From Lactobacillus sp. ESL0700 (GTDB taxonomy: Bacteria; Bacillota; Bacilli; Lactobacillales; Lactobacillaceae), in the NCBI RefSeq assembly GCF_029392095.1, contig NZ_CP113930.1, forward strand, positions 930,001-994,000: DNA of 64,000 nt, given 5' to 3'. The first letter of the stretch is position 1, and every line of letters begins with the position of its first letter. Positions 19,317 through 28,997 of the stretch are shown here, piece by piece. A program made the translations under genes and the position numbers. The notes below the pieces were generated by a model. The model ran no database searches. It was not told where the DNA came from and saw only the letters and a list, made by a program, of their open reading frames with translations.

Positions 19317-19325
19317 TGGTATACT
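19317..19325 (+). promoter_or_regulatory. dnaE extended -10
   Basis: TGG followed by TATACT (19320-19325), about 30 bases before the dnaE start. Confidence 0.6.
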
Positions 19326-19353
19326 GATTTTAGAAGAAAGGTGGAGCTTAAAG

Positions 19354-22300
19354 ATGAAAATCGCCGCATTACAAAATATTAGCTCGTTTACGCTGCTGGC
19401 TAGTCCGATTAAAATTAAGGACTTGCTGCAAGCGGCAAAGGAGCAAGGGTATGAGGCTGTTGCATTAACGGATATTAATTTTACTTACGGATTGGTTAAT
19501 TTTTATGAATTAGCCCAAAAAGTTGGTATTAAGCCGCTATTGGGGATGCAGCTGCGACTTAATGGCTTAATTGATAGTGCCCACCAATATGACTTAATTG
19601 CTCTAGCTAAGTCAGATGCAGGTTACCGTAATCTTTTGCGATTATCTAGTGCGATTAATTTGTTAACTGAGAATGGGACCAATCAAAAGATTTTGACTTT
19701 AACGGAATTAACAAAGTACTTAGGTGAATTAGTGCTGGTTGTCCCGGCTAATGACCGCAGTGAATTGGTCCACTTGCAAGAGCAGCAGGAACAATTAGGG
19801 AATGATTTTGTTCGCCAGTTGCTTAAGTTAGTGCCGCAATCGAGTTCGCTTTATTTAGGCGTATACGCCTCACACCACCAGGAAAATTATCTAGCTTATG
19901 TTCAAGCGCTGGCAAAGCAGTTTTCTCTTCCCGCGGTCGCTGTGGAAGATACACGCTATTTGAAACCAAATGAGCAATTTTTGCGGCGGACACTGCAGGC
20001 AATTAAAGCGGGAACAGTTCTGCAAGATACCGAGGAAATAGCCAAGCAAAAGGGGTCACACTTTTTAGCATCAGCTCAGGAATTAAGTGCTCGCTATCAT
20101 GAAATGGACTTAGACGATGCGCTAGCGAATACTTGGCAAATTGCTCAGGATTGCAACGCTAAAGTGATTTTTCGGACGCCAGTTTTGCCCCAATATAAGC
20201 AGCAAAAATTTCCAACTTCGAAGGAATATTTGAATTATTTAGCGCAAAAAGGCTTGCAGGCAAGGTTTACTAATCGACCAGTTCCGGCTAACTACCAAAA
20301 GCAGCTTGATTATGAGCTAGGTGTCATTGACCAGATGGGCTTTAATGATTATTTCTTGATTGTTTGGGATGTAATCAATTATTGCCATCGCGCAGGAATT
20401 ACTACTGGGCCGGGACGTGGTTCTGCTTGCGGCTCTCTAGTATCGTATTCTTTAAAAATTACCGAAGTTGATCCAATTCAGTACCATTTGTTGTTCGAGC
20501 GTTTTTTAAATCCAGCAAGACACGAAATGCCAGATATTGATTTGGATATTCCAGACAATCGGCGTGATGATGTAATTAAGTATATGTTCCAAAAATACGG
20601 CATGGATCATGCCGCGCAGATTCTAACCTTTGGCACATTAGCTGCTAAGCAGGTTTTACGTGATACGGGGCGCGTATTTGGGTTAAGCGAGGTTGAATTA
20701 ACTAAGTGGTCGAATAGTGTTCCCTTTGCTAAGGGCAAAATTACGCTGCAGGAGGCTTATAAGCAGTCGACAAAGATGCGCCTGTTAGTCGGTGCTAGTG
20801 CCAAAAATAAATTGCTGTTTCAAACAGCTAGTAGACTAGAAGGCTTGCCGCGTCATTATTCAATCCATGCAGCCGGACTGGTAATTAGTGATAATTCCAT
20901 TGCTGGGATTTCTGGCTTACAAACGGGGCAGTTGGGGATTCCAGTTACCCAGCAAACTAAAAAATACGTTGAAGCACTTGGCTTATTAAAGATTGACTTT
21001 TTAGGTTTACGTAATTTAACAATTTTGGGCGATACGCTGGACTTAATTGCCCAGCAGGGTAAAAAAATCGACCCTAATCAGATACCACTAGATGATCCCC
21101 AGACAATGACGGCATTTCAGCAAGGGAATACCGATTTGGTTTTCCAATTTGAATCAGGCGGGATCAGGCAGGTCTTGCGCGAATTACACCCAGATAATTT
21201 TGAGGATTTAGTAGCTGTTAACGCTCTTTACCGTCCGGGTCCAATGCAAAATATTCAAACCTTCATTGCTCGGAAAAAAGGTAAGCAGAAAGTTACTTAT
21301 CCTGACCCAAGTTTGAAGACGATTTTAGCACCGACATACGGCATCTTAGTTTATCAAGAGCAGGTAATGCAGACGGCACAAGTGCTAGCTGGCTTTTCAC
21401 TAGGTGAAGCCGATATTTTGCGCCGAGCAATGTCTAAGAAAAAGCAGGATGTCATTGAACAAGAGCGGGCAAAGTTTATTGCGGGTGCAGTTAAAAAAGG
21501 ACATGCCAAAGAAGTTGCTAGCCGAGTTTACAATTATATTGAACAGTTTGCCAATTATGGTTTTAACCGTTCGCACGCGGTGGCCTATACTAAGATTGCT
21601 TTTTGGCTGGCGTATTTAAAAGTTCATTATCCAGCTGAATTTTACGCAGCAATGCTTAATTCAAATAGCGGCAGCCGCTTGAAGCTAAGTGATTACGTGA
21701 TGCGTGCTCAGGAGGCTGGTACCAAGATTTTGCCGCCCGATATTAACCACAGTACTTTGGATTATCAGGTCATTAATGGCAGGATTTTAGTCAGCCTGAA
21801 GGCAGTCAAGGGTGTGCGGCTGGATTTATTAAAGGAAATTATTCAAGTTAGAACGCAAAAGCCATTTGCTTCACTTGATGACTTCTTGCGGCGAATTGAT
21901 GTTAAGTTTATTAAGGTAAAAGTCATTCAGGCGTTAATTCAGGCCGGGTGTTTTGATCACTTGTATCCTAACCGTAAGGAACTACTGGCAAATAGCCAAG
22001 AAATCATTGAAAATGTTGAACTGACCGGGCAGAACATCGCTCTTTCTGAAAGTTTGGGTGGTGTCCCGATGAAGGAAGTCCCTGAAGCTACTAACGCGGA
22101 AAAGGCAGAAATGGAAAATGAAGTTCTCGGCTTTTCAACCAAGACTTCACCACTAGTTGCCGCGCAAAAATACGCAGAGCAGTTTAATGCTCGCCCGCTG
22201 CGTGATTTTGCAATTAATGAAACGGGGATTGCTGTTGGCAAACTGCTAAATTTAAAATTAATTCGCACCAAAAAAGGTAGCACAATGGCTTTTGCTACTT

Positions 22301-22482
22301 TTACTGACTCAACTGATAGACAAGAAATTGTTATTTTTCCTAATGTTTATGAAAAAGTGCAGGATAATCTAAAAGTTGGCAATGTTTATTTGCTGGGGAT
22401 TAGAATCCAAAATGACCGTTATGATTCAAGTAAAAAGCAGTATATTTTAACTAATTTAAAGACGATTAATTTTAAAGGCTAA
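19354..22482 (+). CDS. dnaE: DNA polymerase III subunit alpha, DnaE type
   Basis: The 1042-residue polymerase is the DnaE replicase, which in Firmicutes works with PolC, mainly extending primers on the lagging strand. The PHP domain is N-terminal (QGYEAVALTDINF). The catalytic segment PDIDLDIPD is near residue 395, and YRPGPMQNIQTFIARK is typical of the palm. A helix-hairpin-helix region and OB fold occupy the C-terminus. GGTGGAG precedes the ATG at 19354, and the 22 codons upstream in frame cover the promoter. It is monocistronic. Confidence 0.97.
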   Translation: MKIAALQNISSFTLLASPIKIKDLLQAAKEQGYEAVALTDINFTYGLVNFYELAQKVGIKPLLGMQLRLNGLIDSAHQYDLIALAKSDAGYRNLLRLSSAINLLTENGTNQKILTLTELTKYLGELVLVVPANDRSELVHLQEQQEQLGNDFVRQLLKLVPQSSSLYLGVYASHHQENYLAYVQALAKQFSLPAVAVEDTRYLKPNEQFLRRTLQAIKAGTVLQDTEEIAKQKGSHFLASAQELSARYHEMDLDDALANTWQIAQDCNAKVIFRTPVLPQYKQQKFPTSKEYLNYLAQKGLQARFTNRPVPANYQKQLDYELGVIDQMGFNDYFLIVWDVINYCHRAGITTGPGRGSACGSLVSYSLKITEVDPIQYHLLFERFLNPARHEMPDIDLDIPDNRRDDVIKYMFQKYGMDHAAQILTFGTLAAKQVLRDTGRVFGLSEVELTKWSNSVPFAKGKITLQEAYKQSTKMRLLVGASAKNKLLFQTASRLEGLPRHYSIHAAGLVISDNSIAGISGLQTGQLGIPVTQQTKKYVEALGLLKIDFLGLRNLTILGDTLDLIAQQGKKIDPNQIPLDDPQTMTAFQQGNTDLVFQFESGGIRQVLRELHPDNFEDLVAVNALYRPGPMQNIQTFIARKKGKQKVTYPDPSLKTILAPTYGILVYQEQVMQTAQVLAGFSLGEADILRRAMSKKKQDVIEQERAKFIAGAVKKGHAKEVASRVYNYIEQFANYGFNRSHAVAYTKIAFWLAYLKVHYPAEFYAAMLNSNSGSRLKLSDYVMRAQEAGTKILPPDINHSTLDYQVINGRILVSLKAVKGVRLDLLKEIIQVRTQKPFASLDDFLRRIDVKFIKVKVIQALIQAGCFDHLYPNRKELLANSQEIIENVELTGQNIALSESLGGVPMKEVPEATNAEKAEMENEVLGFSTKTSPLVAAQKYAEQFNARPLRDFAINETGIAVGKLLNLKLIRTKKGSTMAFATFTDSTDRQEIVIFPNVYEKVQDNLKVGNVYLLGIRIQNDRYDSSKKQYILTNLKTINFKG

Positions 22483-22497
22483 ATATTTTTTTGCTTA

Positions 22498-22526
22498 AGT
22501 GTTAACAAGTAAGCATTGTTAACGCT
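22498..22526 (+). repeat. 11-bp hairpin before pfkA
   Basis: AGTGTTAACAA (22498-22508) pairs with TTGTTAACGCT (22516-22526), one wobble, 7-base loop. There is no T tract, so it is a weak terminator for dnaE at best. It overlaps the cre-like site. Confidence 0.6.
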
Positions 22527-22530
22527 AACA
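22517..22530 (+). promoter_or_regulatory. cre-like CcpA operator upstream of pfkA
   Basis: TGTTAACGCTAACA fits the consensus TGWNANCGNTNWCA at every fixed position and is nearly a perfect palindrome. It is centred about 75 bp upstream of the pfkA -10, a position suited to CcpA activation, as described for the glycolytic las operon of lactococci. Binding here is inferred. Confidence 0.7.
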
Positions 22531-22592
22531 TTCGAAAAGACCGTTAAATCAGGAAAAATAATCGTTTTTTGTGAGATTTTTTACTAAAAAAA

Positions 22593-22601
22593 TGTTAAAA
22601 T
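22593..22601 (+). promoter_or_regulatory. pfkA extended -10
   Basis: TGT followed by TAAAAT (22596-22601), 48 bases before the start codon. Confidence 0.5.
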
Positions 22602-22648
22602 CTAAATGATGTGAGAAATTACACAATAAATCTTGATGAGGTGAATTC

Positions 22649-23608
22649 ATGAAACGAATTGGTATTTTAACCAGTGGCGGGGATGCTCCAGGAATGAACG
22701 CAGCGATTAGGGCTGTTACGAAAACTGCGATTCATCACGGGCTTGGCGTCGTTGGTATTCGTTATGGTTTTGCCGGGTTAGTTGCTGGTGATTTTGTTCC
22801 GCTTACTGCGGAAGATGTTGACCACAAAATAAGTTTAGGTGGCACATTCCTTTATAGTGCTCGCTACCCAGAATTTGCACAAGAAGAAGTGCAAAAAAAG
22901 GGTGTTGAGCAGCTAAAAAAGCATGGCATTGATACTGTTATCGTTATTGGCGGTGACGGTTCATACCATGGTGCATTAGCTTTAACTCGTCTCGGTATTA
23001 ATTCAATTGGTCTTCCGGGAACAATTGATAACGATATTCCGTATACTGATTATACAATCGGTTTAGATACTGCATGTACAACTGCGATGCAAGCAATCGA
23101 TAAGATTCGCGATACTGCAAGCAGCCACCACCGTGTGTTCATTGTTAATGTGATGGGCCGCGGTTGTGGTGATATTGCAATGCGTGTTGGTCTTGCTAGT
23201 GGTGCCGATGCAATTGTTGTTCCTGAACGTGAATATGACGTTCAAGAAATTGCTGAAACACTGAAACGTGGCTTTGCAGACGGTAAAGATCATGGTATTG
23301 TCGTATTAGCCGAGGGTGTGATGGATGCTAATGACTTTAAGACTGAGCTCTTAAAGTATGGCGACTTTGATGCCCGCGCTAATATTTTAGGTCATATGCA
23401 ACGTGGTGGCTCACCGAGCGTTGTTGACCGGATTAATGCCACAAAGATGGGTAATTATGCTGTTAAGTTACTTCTCGATGGTCAAGGCGGTTTAGCTGTC
23501 GGCATGGAGAATAACAAGTTAAGTACGCATGACATCCTTGATTTGTTTGATGAAAAGCACCACAGTGATGAAACACTGCTAGATATAAATGAAGAAATGA
23601 CTAAATAA
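22649..23608 (+). CDS. pfkA: ATP-dependent 6-phosphofructokinase
   Basis: The 319-residue enzyme phosphorylates fructose 6-phosphate, the committed step of glycolysis. Motifs are [15 protein letters not shown] at the N-terminus, GGDGSYHGA for ATP, the catalytic [17 protein letters not shown], and [20 protein letters not shown] precedes the start. It is followed after 31 bases by pyk. The pair, led by a cre-like site, implies carbon-catabolite control of glycolytic flux; obligate or facultative homofermentation would be consistent with this. Confidence 0.98.
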   Translation: MKRIGILTSGGDAPGMNAAIRAVTKTAIHHGLGVVGIRYGFAGLVAGDFVPLTAEDVDHKISLGGTFLYSARYPEFAQEEVQKKGVEQLKKHGIDTVIVIGGDGSYHGALALTRLGINSIGLPGTIDNDIPYTDYTIGLDTACTTAMQAIDKIRDTASSHHRVFIVNVMGRGCGDIAMRVGLASGADAIVVPEREYDVQEIAETLKRGFADGKDHGIVVLAEGVMDANDFKTELLKYGDFDARANILGHMQRGGSPSVVDRINATKMGNYAVKLLLDGQGGLAVGMENNKLSTHDILDLFDEKHHSDETLLDINEEMTK

Positions 23609-23639
23609 TTAGCCGATTTTTTGGGGAGATTTTTACATA

Positions 23640-25409
23640 ATGAAGAAAACTAAAATTGTTAGTACGTTAGGGCCAGCTTCAAATGATATTGAAACAATTA
23701 CTGCTTTAGCAAAAGCTGGTGCAAATGTATTCCGGTTTAACTTCTCGCACGGTGACCATGCAGAACACCTATCACGGATGAAGATGGTGCGCCAAGTTGA
23801 AAAGGAAACTGGTTTAGTTCTGGGAATTGACCTTGATACTAAGGGTGCTGAAATCAGAACTACTGAACAAGAAGGCGGAAAATTTACCATTAATACCGGT
23901 GATGTTATTCGCGTTTCAATGGATGACTCTAAGAAGGGTAACAAGGACAAGATTCATGTTACTTATGAAGGCTTGTTTGACGATACTCACGTTGGCGGTC
24001 ACGTTTTAATCGATGATGGTTTAGTTGACTTATTAATCACAAACAAAGATGACGAAAATCGTGAATTAATCTGTGAAGCACAAAATACTGGTGTGATTGG
24101 TTCTAAGAAGGGTGTTAACGCACCTGGTGTTGAAATTCGCCTCCCAGGAATTACTGAAAAAGATACTGATGACATTAAATTTGGTTTGCAACACGGAATT
24201 AACTTCATCACTGCTTCCTTTGCTCGTAAAGCACAAGATATTCTTGATATTCGGAAGTTGTGTGAAGACGCTAATTGTGATTACGTTAAGATTTATCCTA
24301 AGATTGAATCACAAGAAGGAATCGACAATGCCGATGAAATTTTACAAGTTTCAGACGGTTTAATGGTTGCTCGTGGTGACATGGGTGTTGAAATTCCATT
24401 TATCGATGTTCCATTTGTTCAAAAAGACTTAATTAAACGTGCTAATGCACTTGGCAAACCAGTTATTACTGCTACCCAAATGCTTGACTCAATGCAAGAA
24501 AACCCACGTCCAACTCGTGCCGAAGTATCCGACGTTGCTAATGCCGTTCTTGACGGTACTGACGCTACCATGCTTTCTGGTGAATCCGCTAATGGTCTTT
24601 ACCCAGTTAAAGCTGTTAAGGCAATGGCTGAAATTGACGAAAGAACTGAACGTGAATTGTTGAAGCGTAACACTTTAGCTTTACAACGGTTTGAAGAATA
24701 CAAGGGTTCAAATGTAACTGAAGCAATCGGTGAATCAGTTGTTCGGACTGCTCAAGAATTGGGCGTTAAGACAATTATCACTGCAACTAATTCAGGCTAC
24801 ACTGCAAGAATGATTTCAAAATATCGTCCAAACGCAGATATTTTAGCTTTGACTTTTGATGAAAAAGTTCAACACTCATTAGGTATTACTTGGGGTGTTC
24901 AACCATTATTGACTGAAAAGCCAAAATCAACTGATGATATGTTCGAAGTTGCTGCTAAAGTTGCTAAGGAACAAGGTTACGTTAAAGATGGTGACTTGGT
25001 AATTATTGTTGCTGGTGTTCCAGTTGGTGATTCAGGTACAACTAACTTGATGAAATTGCAAATTATCGGTAGCAAGTTAGCTCAAGGCTTAGGCGTTGGT
25101 AACGGCTCTGTTGTTGGTAAGACAGTTGTTGTTAACAGTGCAGAAGAAGCTAACAGCAAGGTTAAGGAAGGCGACATTCTTGTTTCTAAGACCACTGACC
25201 CAGATTACATGCCTGCAATTAAGAAGGCATCTGGTTTGGTAGTTGAAGCATCTGGCTTAACTTCACATGCTGCTGTTGTTGGCTTGTCACTTGGCATCCC
25301 TGTTGTAGTTGGTGTTACTGGCGCAACTGAAAAGATCGCTAGTGGTACAACTATTACGGTTGATGCTCGTCGTGGTGCAATTTACCAAGGTGAAATTTCT
25401 AACCTGTAA
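23640..25409 (+). CDS. pyk: Pyruvate kinase
   Basis: The 589-residue enzyme makes ATP and pyruvate from phosphoenolpyruvate. The barrel has KIVSTLGPAS, FRFNFSHGDH, the catalytic KIESQEGIDN and MVARGDMGVE segments. It carries the extra C-terminal PEP-utiliser-like domain (about residues 475-589, with the TSHAAVVGLSLGIPVVVG motif) found in Bacillus and lactobacilli. Codon use is that of a highly expressed gene. Operon with pfkA. Confidence 0.98.
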   Translation: MKKTKIVSTLGPASNDIETITALAKAGANVFRFNFSHGDHAEHLSRMKMVRQVEKETGLVLGIDLDTKGAEIRTTEQEGGKFTINTGDVIRVSMDDSKKGNKDKIHVTYEGLFDDTHVGGHVLIDDGLVDLLITNKDDENRELICEAQNTGVIGSKKGVNAPGVEIRLPGITEKDTDDIKFGLQHGINFITASFARKAQDILDIRKLCEDANCDYVKIYPKIESQEGIDNADEILQVSDGLMVARGDMGVEIPFIDVPFVQKDLIKRANALGKPVITATQMLDSMQENPRPTRAEVSDVANAVLDGTDATMLSGESANGLYPVKAVKAMAEIDERTERELLKRNTLALQRFEEYKGSNVTEAIGESVVRTAQELGVKTIITATNSGYTARMISKYRPNADILALTFDEKVQHSLGITWGVQPLLTEKPKSTDDMFEVAAKVAKEQGYVKDGDLVIIVAGVPVGDSGTTNLMKLQIIGSKLAQGLGVGNGSVVGKTVVVNSAEEANSKVKEGDILVSKTTDPDYMPAIKKASGLVVEASGLTSHAAVVGLSLGIPVVVGVTGATEKIASGTTITVDARRGAIYQGEISNL

Positions 25410-25425
25410 TTAACAAGATAATTAA

Positions 25426-25463
25426 ATAAAATAGTCAGCTTAAGTGCTGGCTATTTTATTTTG
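25426..25463 (+). terminator. pfkA-pyk terminator
   Basis: 12-bp stem AAAATAGTCAGC/GCTGGCTATTTT (25428-25439 with 25446-25457), one wobble, then ATTTTG. Confidence 0.88.
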
Positions 25464-25521
25464 CAGCATTTTCTTTTATACTTAATAAAGACAGAATTAT
25501 GTAAAATTAGGAGAAGTGACT

Positions 25522-26409
25522 ATGCTAGGCACGATTGAAACAGGTAAAGTAATTGATCAAAATGAAGACGCATATTATGTGCAAATTGATGGCATTACTT
25601 ATGAATTAAAGCGTAAGGAAATTACTCAAGAAGAAAAGCCCCAAATTGGTGATGAAGTTCGTGGGTTTTTGTATGATGATAAGCAGCACAATCGTGAAAT
25701 GACGCAGTTTTTACCATTTGCCCAACAAGATCAGTATGGCTGGGGGAAAGTTACCGAAGTTAAGTATAACTTGGGTGTTTTTATTGATATTGGCTTGCCT
25801 GATAAAGATGTAGTGTTATCAGTTGACGACTTACCATTTGATAAAGATCGCTGGCCACGTAAAGATGATCAGTTGTTAGTCCACTTGATAACTGATGAAA
25901 AAGATCGTATTTGGGCAAAGTTAGCTGATGAAAATATTTTCGAGCAATTGTCAGCTCATTTTCCTAATGATATGGAAAACAAAAATATTTTTGGCACGGT
26001 TTATGCCAGTCGCGACTTGGGCGCCTTTGTAATTACTAAGGAATATTACTTGGGCTTTGTTCACTCCTCACAGATGGCACGGCCATTGCGTTTAGGTGAA
26101 CAATTTAAGGGACGCGTTGTTGGCATTAGTCAGTATGGCCGGCTTAATTTGAGCAGTTTACCGCGGGCTTTTGAAGAAATTGACGATGATGCGCAGATGG
26201 TATTAATGAGTTTACGCAGAATGAATACAAAAACCCTGCCATTTTACGACAAGTCCGATGCTCAAGAAATCAAGAATTACTTTGGGATCTCTAAGTCTGC
26301 CTTTAAACGTGCATTGGGCCACTTATTAAAGGGTCATTACATCACTGAAGATAAGGTTAGCGGCACAATTAGCCTAGTTAACGATCCAAACGATGACCAA
26401 AATGAGTAA
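25522..26409 (+). CDS. cvfB: CvfB-family S1 RNA-binding protein
   Basis: The 295-residue protein has tandem S1-type OB domains (e.g. GWGKVTEVKYNLGVFIDIGL near 75 and GTVYASRDLGAFVITKEYYL near 155) and a C-terminal winged-helix part (YFGISKSAFKRALGHLLKGH). This is the CvfB/YitL family, which binds RNA and affects virulence-gene expression in staphylococci. The ATG at 25522 is preferred to a GTG two codons upstream because AGGAG lies eight bases before it. It overlaps the xerD start, opening a six-gene run. Confidence 0.88.
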   Translation: MLGTIETGKVIDQNEDAYYVQIDGITYELKRKEITQEEKPQIGDEVRGFLYDDKQHNREMTQFLPFAQQDQYGWGKVTEVKYNLGVFIDIGLPDKDVVLSVDDLPFDKDRWPRKDDQLLVHLITDEKDRIWAKLADENIFEQLSAHFPNDMENKNIFGTVYASRDLGAFVITKEYYLGFVHSSQMARPLRLGEQFKGRVVGISQYGRLNLSSLPRAFEEIDDDAQMVLMSLRRMNTKTLPFYDKSDAQEIKNYFGISKSAFKRALGHLLKGHYITEDKVSGTISLVNDPNDDQNE

Positions 26410-27301
26410 ACTGCAGGAACAAGTTGAGGATTATTTGCGGTACAGTCAGGTTGAACGTGGGTTAAGTGCGAACACAATTACAGCTTACCGCCAAGATTTA
26501 ACCGAGTTTCTCGCATTTTTAACTAACGAAAATCTAACGGCGTGGCCAACTAAGGCCTTAGACATCGACGCCTTTTTAGCTCAGCAGCGTGATTTGAATA
26601 AGGCTACCAGTTCGATTAGCCGGATGATTTCAAGTTTGCGAAAATTTTACCAGTGGCTAGCTAGGCAAAACATTCAAAAGTTAAATCCAATGCTTGAGAT
26701 TGACCCACCTAAAAAGGAGCAGCGGCTGCCGGTTGCTCTGACGGTTGACGAGGTTGAGCGTTTGCTAGCTCAACCTGATGTTCATCAAAAGTTAGGCTTG
26801 CGCGACCGTGCACTACTTGAAACGCTATACGCTACTGGGATTCGAGTTAGCGAATTGATTAATCTAAAATTCGATGATTTGCATGAAGAATTAAAATTGC
26901 TGAAAGTCTTTGGTAAAGGCTCTAAGGAACGACTGATTCCGATTAGTCCAGTGGCCATTTCGTGGATTGAAAGTTATCAGACGAAGGTGCGCGAGCCACT
27001 ACTATTAAAGGTCGGTAAAGCTAGCGATTATATTTTTCTTAATAATCGCGGTGGCTCATTAACCAGGCAAGCAGTTTGGCAGATTATTAAGCGCTATTGT
27101 CGAATGGCCCAGATAACCAAAGATGTGACACCACATACTTTGCGCCACACTTTTGCGACCCACTTATTAGAAAATGGGGCCGATTTGCGTGTTGTGCAGG
27201 AAATCCTGGGTCACTCTGATATTAGCACCACCCAGATTTATACCAATTTATCGCAAAAGCATATTCTTCAGGTTTATGCTAAAGCGCATCCGCGAGCTTA
27301 G
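26402..27301 (+). CDS. xerD: Tyrosine recombinase XerD
   Basis: The roughly 300-residue recombinase acts with XerC at dif to resolve chromosome dimers. It has an N-terminal SAM-like core-binding domain and the catalytic set R (TGIRVSELINL), K (GKGSKER), HTLRH, LGH and Tyr in TTQIYTNL. Start could be the ATG at 26393 or 26402; neither has a clear ribosome binding site, and overlap with the cvfB stop suggests coupling. The partner XerC (45849) and a dif-like site (57972) are in the same window. Confidence 0.95.
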   Translation: MSKLQEQVEDYLRYSQVERGLSANTITAYRQDLTEFLAFLTNENLTAWPTKALDIDAFLAQQRDLNKATSSISRMISSLRKFYQWLARQNIQKLNPMLEIDPPKKEQRLPVALTVDEVERLLAQPDVHQKLGLRDRALLETLYATGIRVSELINLKFDDLHEELKLLKVFGKGSKERLIPISPVAISWIESYQTKVREPLLLKVGKASDYIFLNNRGGSLTRQAVWQIIKRYCRMAQITKDVTPHTLRHTFATHLLENGADLRVVQEILGHSDISTTQIYTNLSQKHILQVYAKAHPRA

Positions 27302-27309
27302 GTGATTAA

Positions 27310-27672
27310 ATGTTAATTGAATGTAAAAGTGATAAGGAAAAGGTCGCCATGGGCCTTTTGTCTTACCTAAAGGATTTTAAAAATCTTGCCAACCTAAAAG
27401 ATGAAATCAACTTGAATAAAACTAGTTCGGAATTTCAGCTTTACTTGTATCGCGAAAATAATGCCAATTTTATTGGGGTCATCGGGACGCAGAATGATGC
27501 GAATTTCATTATTATTCGCTATCTTTCGTTTGCTCCCGATTATCGCAGTCCTAAGTATGAGGCAGCTGCAGTCCGTGAATTGGCAGCTAGCAATCCTAAT
27601 AAACGGGTGACGGCTCTGCCTGACTGGACCCGCCTACTTAAATATTTAACAGAAAATAAAAACCATGAGTGA
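27310..27672 (+). CDS. ribT: RibT-like GNAT-fold protein
   Basis: The 120-residue protein matches the length and N-terminal signature of Bacillus RibT (MLI..K...EK.AMGLLS, seen here as MLIECKSDKEKVAMGLLSYL), a putative acetyltransferase whose gene lies between the riboflavin operon and scpA. Here the riboflavin biosynthesis genes are absent but the scpA link is kept. The usual acetyl-CoA loop (R/Q-x-x-G-x-G/A) is not recognisable: the region reads DYRSPKYEAAAVRE. Catalytic activity is therefore doubtful. It overlaps scpA by eight bases. Confidence 0.75.
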   Translation: MLIECKSDKEKVAMGLLSYLKDFKNLANLKDEINLNKTSSEFQLYLYRENNANFIGVIGTQNDANFIIIRYLSFAPDYRSPKYEAAAVRELAASNPNKRVTALPDWTRLLKYLTENKNHE

Positions 27673-28399
27673 TAATTTAACTTTAGAATTACCTAATTTT
27701 GAGGGCCCGCTAGATTTACTATTGCACCTGATTAAGTCGCAAAAAATTGATATTTATGACATTCCAATTGCACAGATTACTAGTCAGTATTTGGCTTACC
27801 TGCAGCAAATGCAGCAATTAAATTTGCAAATTGCGGGTGAGTATTTTGTAATGTCGTCAACGCTTTTGCGAATTAAATCGCAGTCTTTATTGCCGCAGAA
27901 TGATTTTATCGAAGATGAGGTCGAGGAGGACCCACGAGATGAGTTAGTTCAGCAATTAGTTCAGTATTCAGTCTTTAAAAAGATATCGGCTTATTTTAAA
28001 AAGCGTAATGAAGCAGTGCCAATTACTGCGGCTAAAGAGGAGAGTGTTCCGCAAACTAAAAAGGTGCAGCCCCTTCCAACTGGGCAGATTACGGCAACTG
28101 AACTGGCTAATACTTTTATGGTTGTACTTCAGCGGCTAAAAATCAGACAGCCAGATATTGCATCCGTCGAGGTAAAGGAAACACCAATTACGGAAATGAT
28201 TACTTTCTTAGAAGCAAAAACCGCTGGTGGAAAAAAGGTTAGCTTTTTTGCGTGCAGTGATGAGTTGCATAGTTTGTCCGATGTTATCGGTTTGTTCTTA
28301 GCGTTACTGGAGTTATGCAAGAAGCAGAAAATCAGGGTCAGTCAATCGCGAACGTATGGCGACTTAGAATTAGAAGGAATTGATGTTAATGCCAAGTAA
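27665..28399 (+). CDS. scpA: Segregation and condensation protein A
   Basis: The 244-residue kleisin bridges the SMC heads in the bacterial condensin complex. The N-terminal signature is [20 protein letters not shown], with a helical domain ([10 protein letters not shown]) and a C-terminal winged helix. It overlaps ribT upstream and scpB downstream, the conserved scpAB pair. Confidence 0.96.
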   Translation: MSDNLTLELPNFEGPLDLLLHLIKSQKIDIYDIPIAQITSQYLAYLQQMQQLNLQIAGEYFVMSSTLLRIKSQSLLPQNDFIEDEVEEDPRDELVQQLVQYSVFKKISAYFKKRNEAVPITAAKEESVPQTKKVQPLPTGQITATELANTFMVVLQRLKIRQPDIASVEVKETPITEMITFLEAKTAGGKKVSFFACSDELHSLSDVIGLFLALLELCKKQKIRVSQSRTYGDLELEGIDVNAK

Positions 28400-28997
28400 A
28401 ATTGCGCAATTAGAGGCTCTACTTTATGTAGCAGGAGACAACGGGATTGTTAGTGATAATTTATGCGAATTATTGCAGGTTGGCCAGCCGGCTTTACGAG
28501 AACTAGCTAAAAATTTGGCCGATAAATTGCAGGAAAATCATGATTCAGGATTGCAACTACTGCATATTAACCATAATTACAAGTTAACGACGCGCCCTGA
28601 AGTTGCTAAGACAGTAGCTAGTTACTTCCAAAAAGATTTAACAAAAACACTCAGTCAGTCAGCTTTGGAAATTTTGGCAATTGTTGCATATCGCCAGCCA
28701 ATCACGCGGGTCGAAATTGATGACATTCGCGGAGTTAACTCATCTGGCGCATTGCAAACATTGATTTGGCGCGGCCTTGTTAAAGTTAACGGCAAAAAAG
28801 ATGCACCGGGGCATCCCAACTTGTATGTTACTAGTGACTACTTCCTGCAGTATTTTGGCTACCAAAGCTTAGCCGATTTGCCGCTAATTGAAGATTTTGA
28901 AGATGACAGTATTAATGCGGAAGGCGAAATAGATTTATTTGCGGCTAAGGGTCAGGCTGATAAGAACTTGGCCAGCATACAAAAAGGAGAAAAATAA
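28389..28997 (+). CDS. scpB: Segregation and condensation protein B
   Basis: The roughly 202-residue winged-helix dimer binds the ScpA linker in condensin. It begins [19 protein letters not shown] and shows the typical [20 protein letters not shown] segment, then [19 protein letters not shown]. An ATG two codons upstream (28383) is also possible; AAGGA at 28374 suits either. It overlaps scpA by 11 bases and shares one base with rluB. Confidence 0.95.
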   Translation: MPSKIAQLEALLYVAGDNGIVSDNLCELLQVGQPALRELAKNLADKLQENHDSGLQLLHINHNYKLTTRPEVAKTVASYFQKDLTKTLSQSALEILAIVAYRQPITRVEIDDIRGVNSSGALQTLIWRGLVKVNGKKDAPGHPNLYVTSDYFLQYFGYQSLADLPLIEDFEDDSINAEGEIDLFAAKGQADKNLASIQKGEK

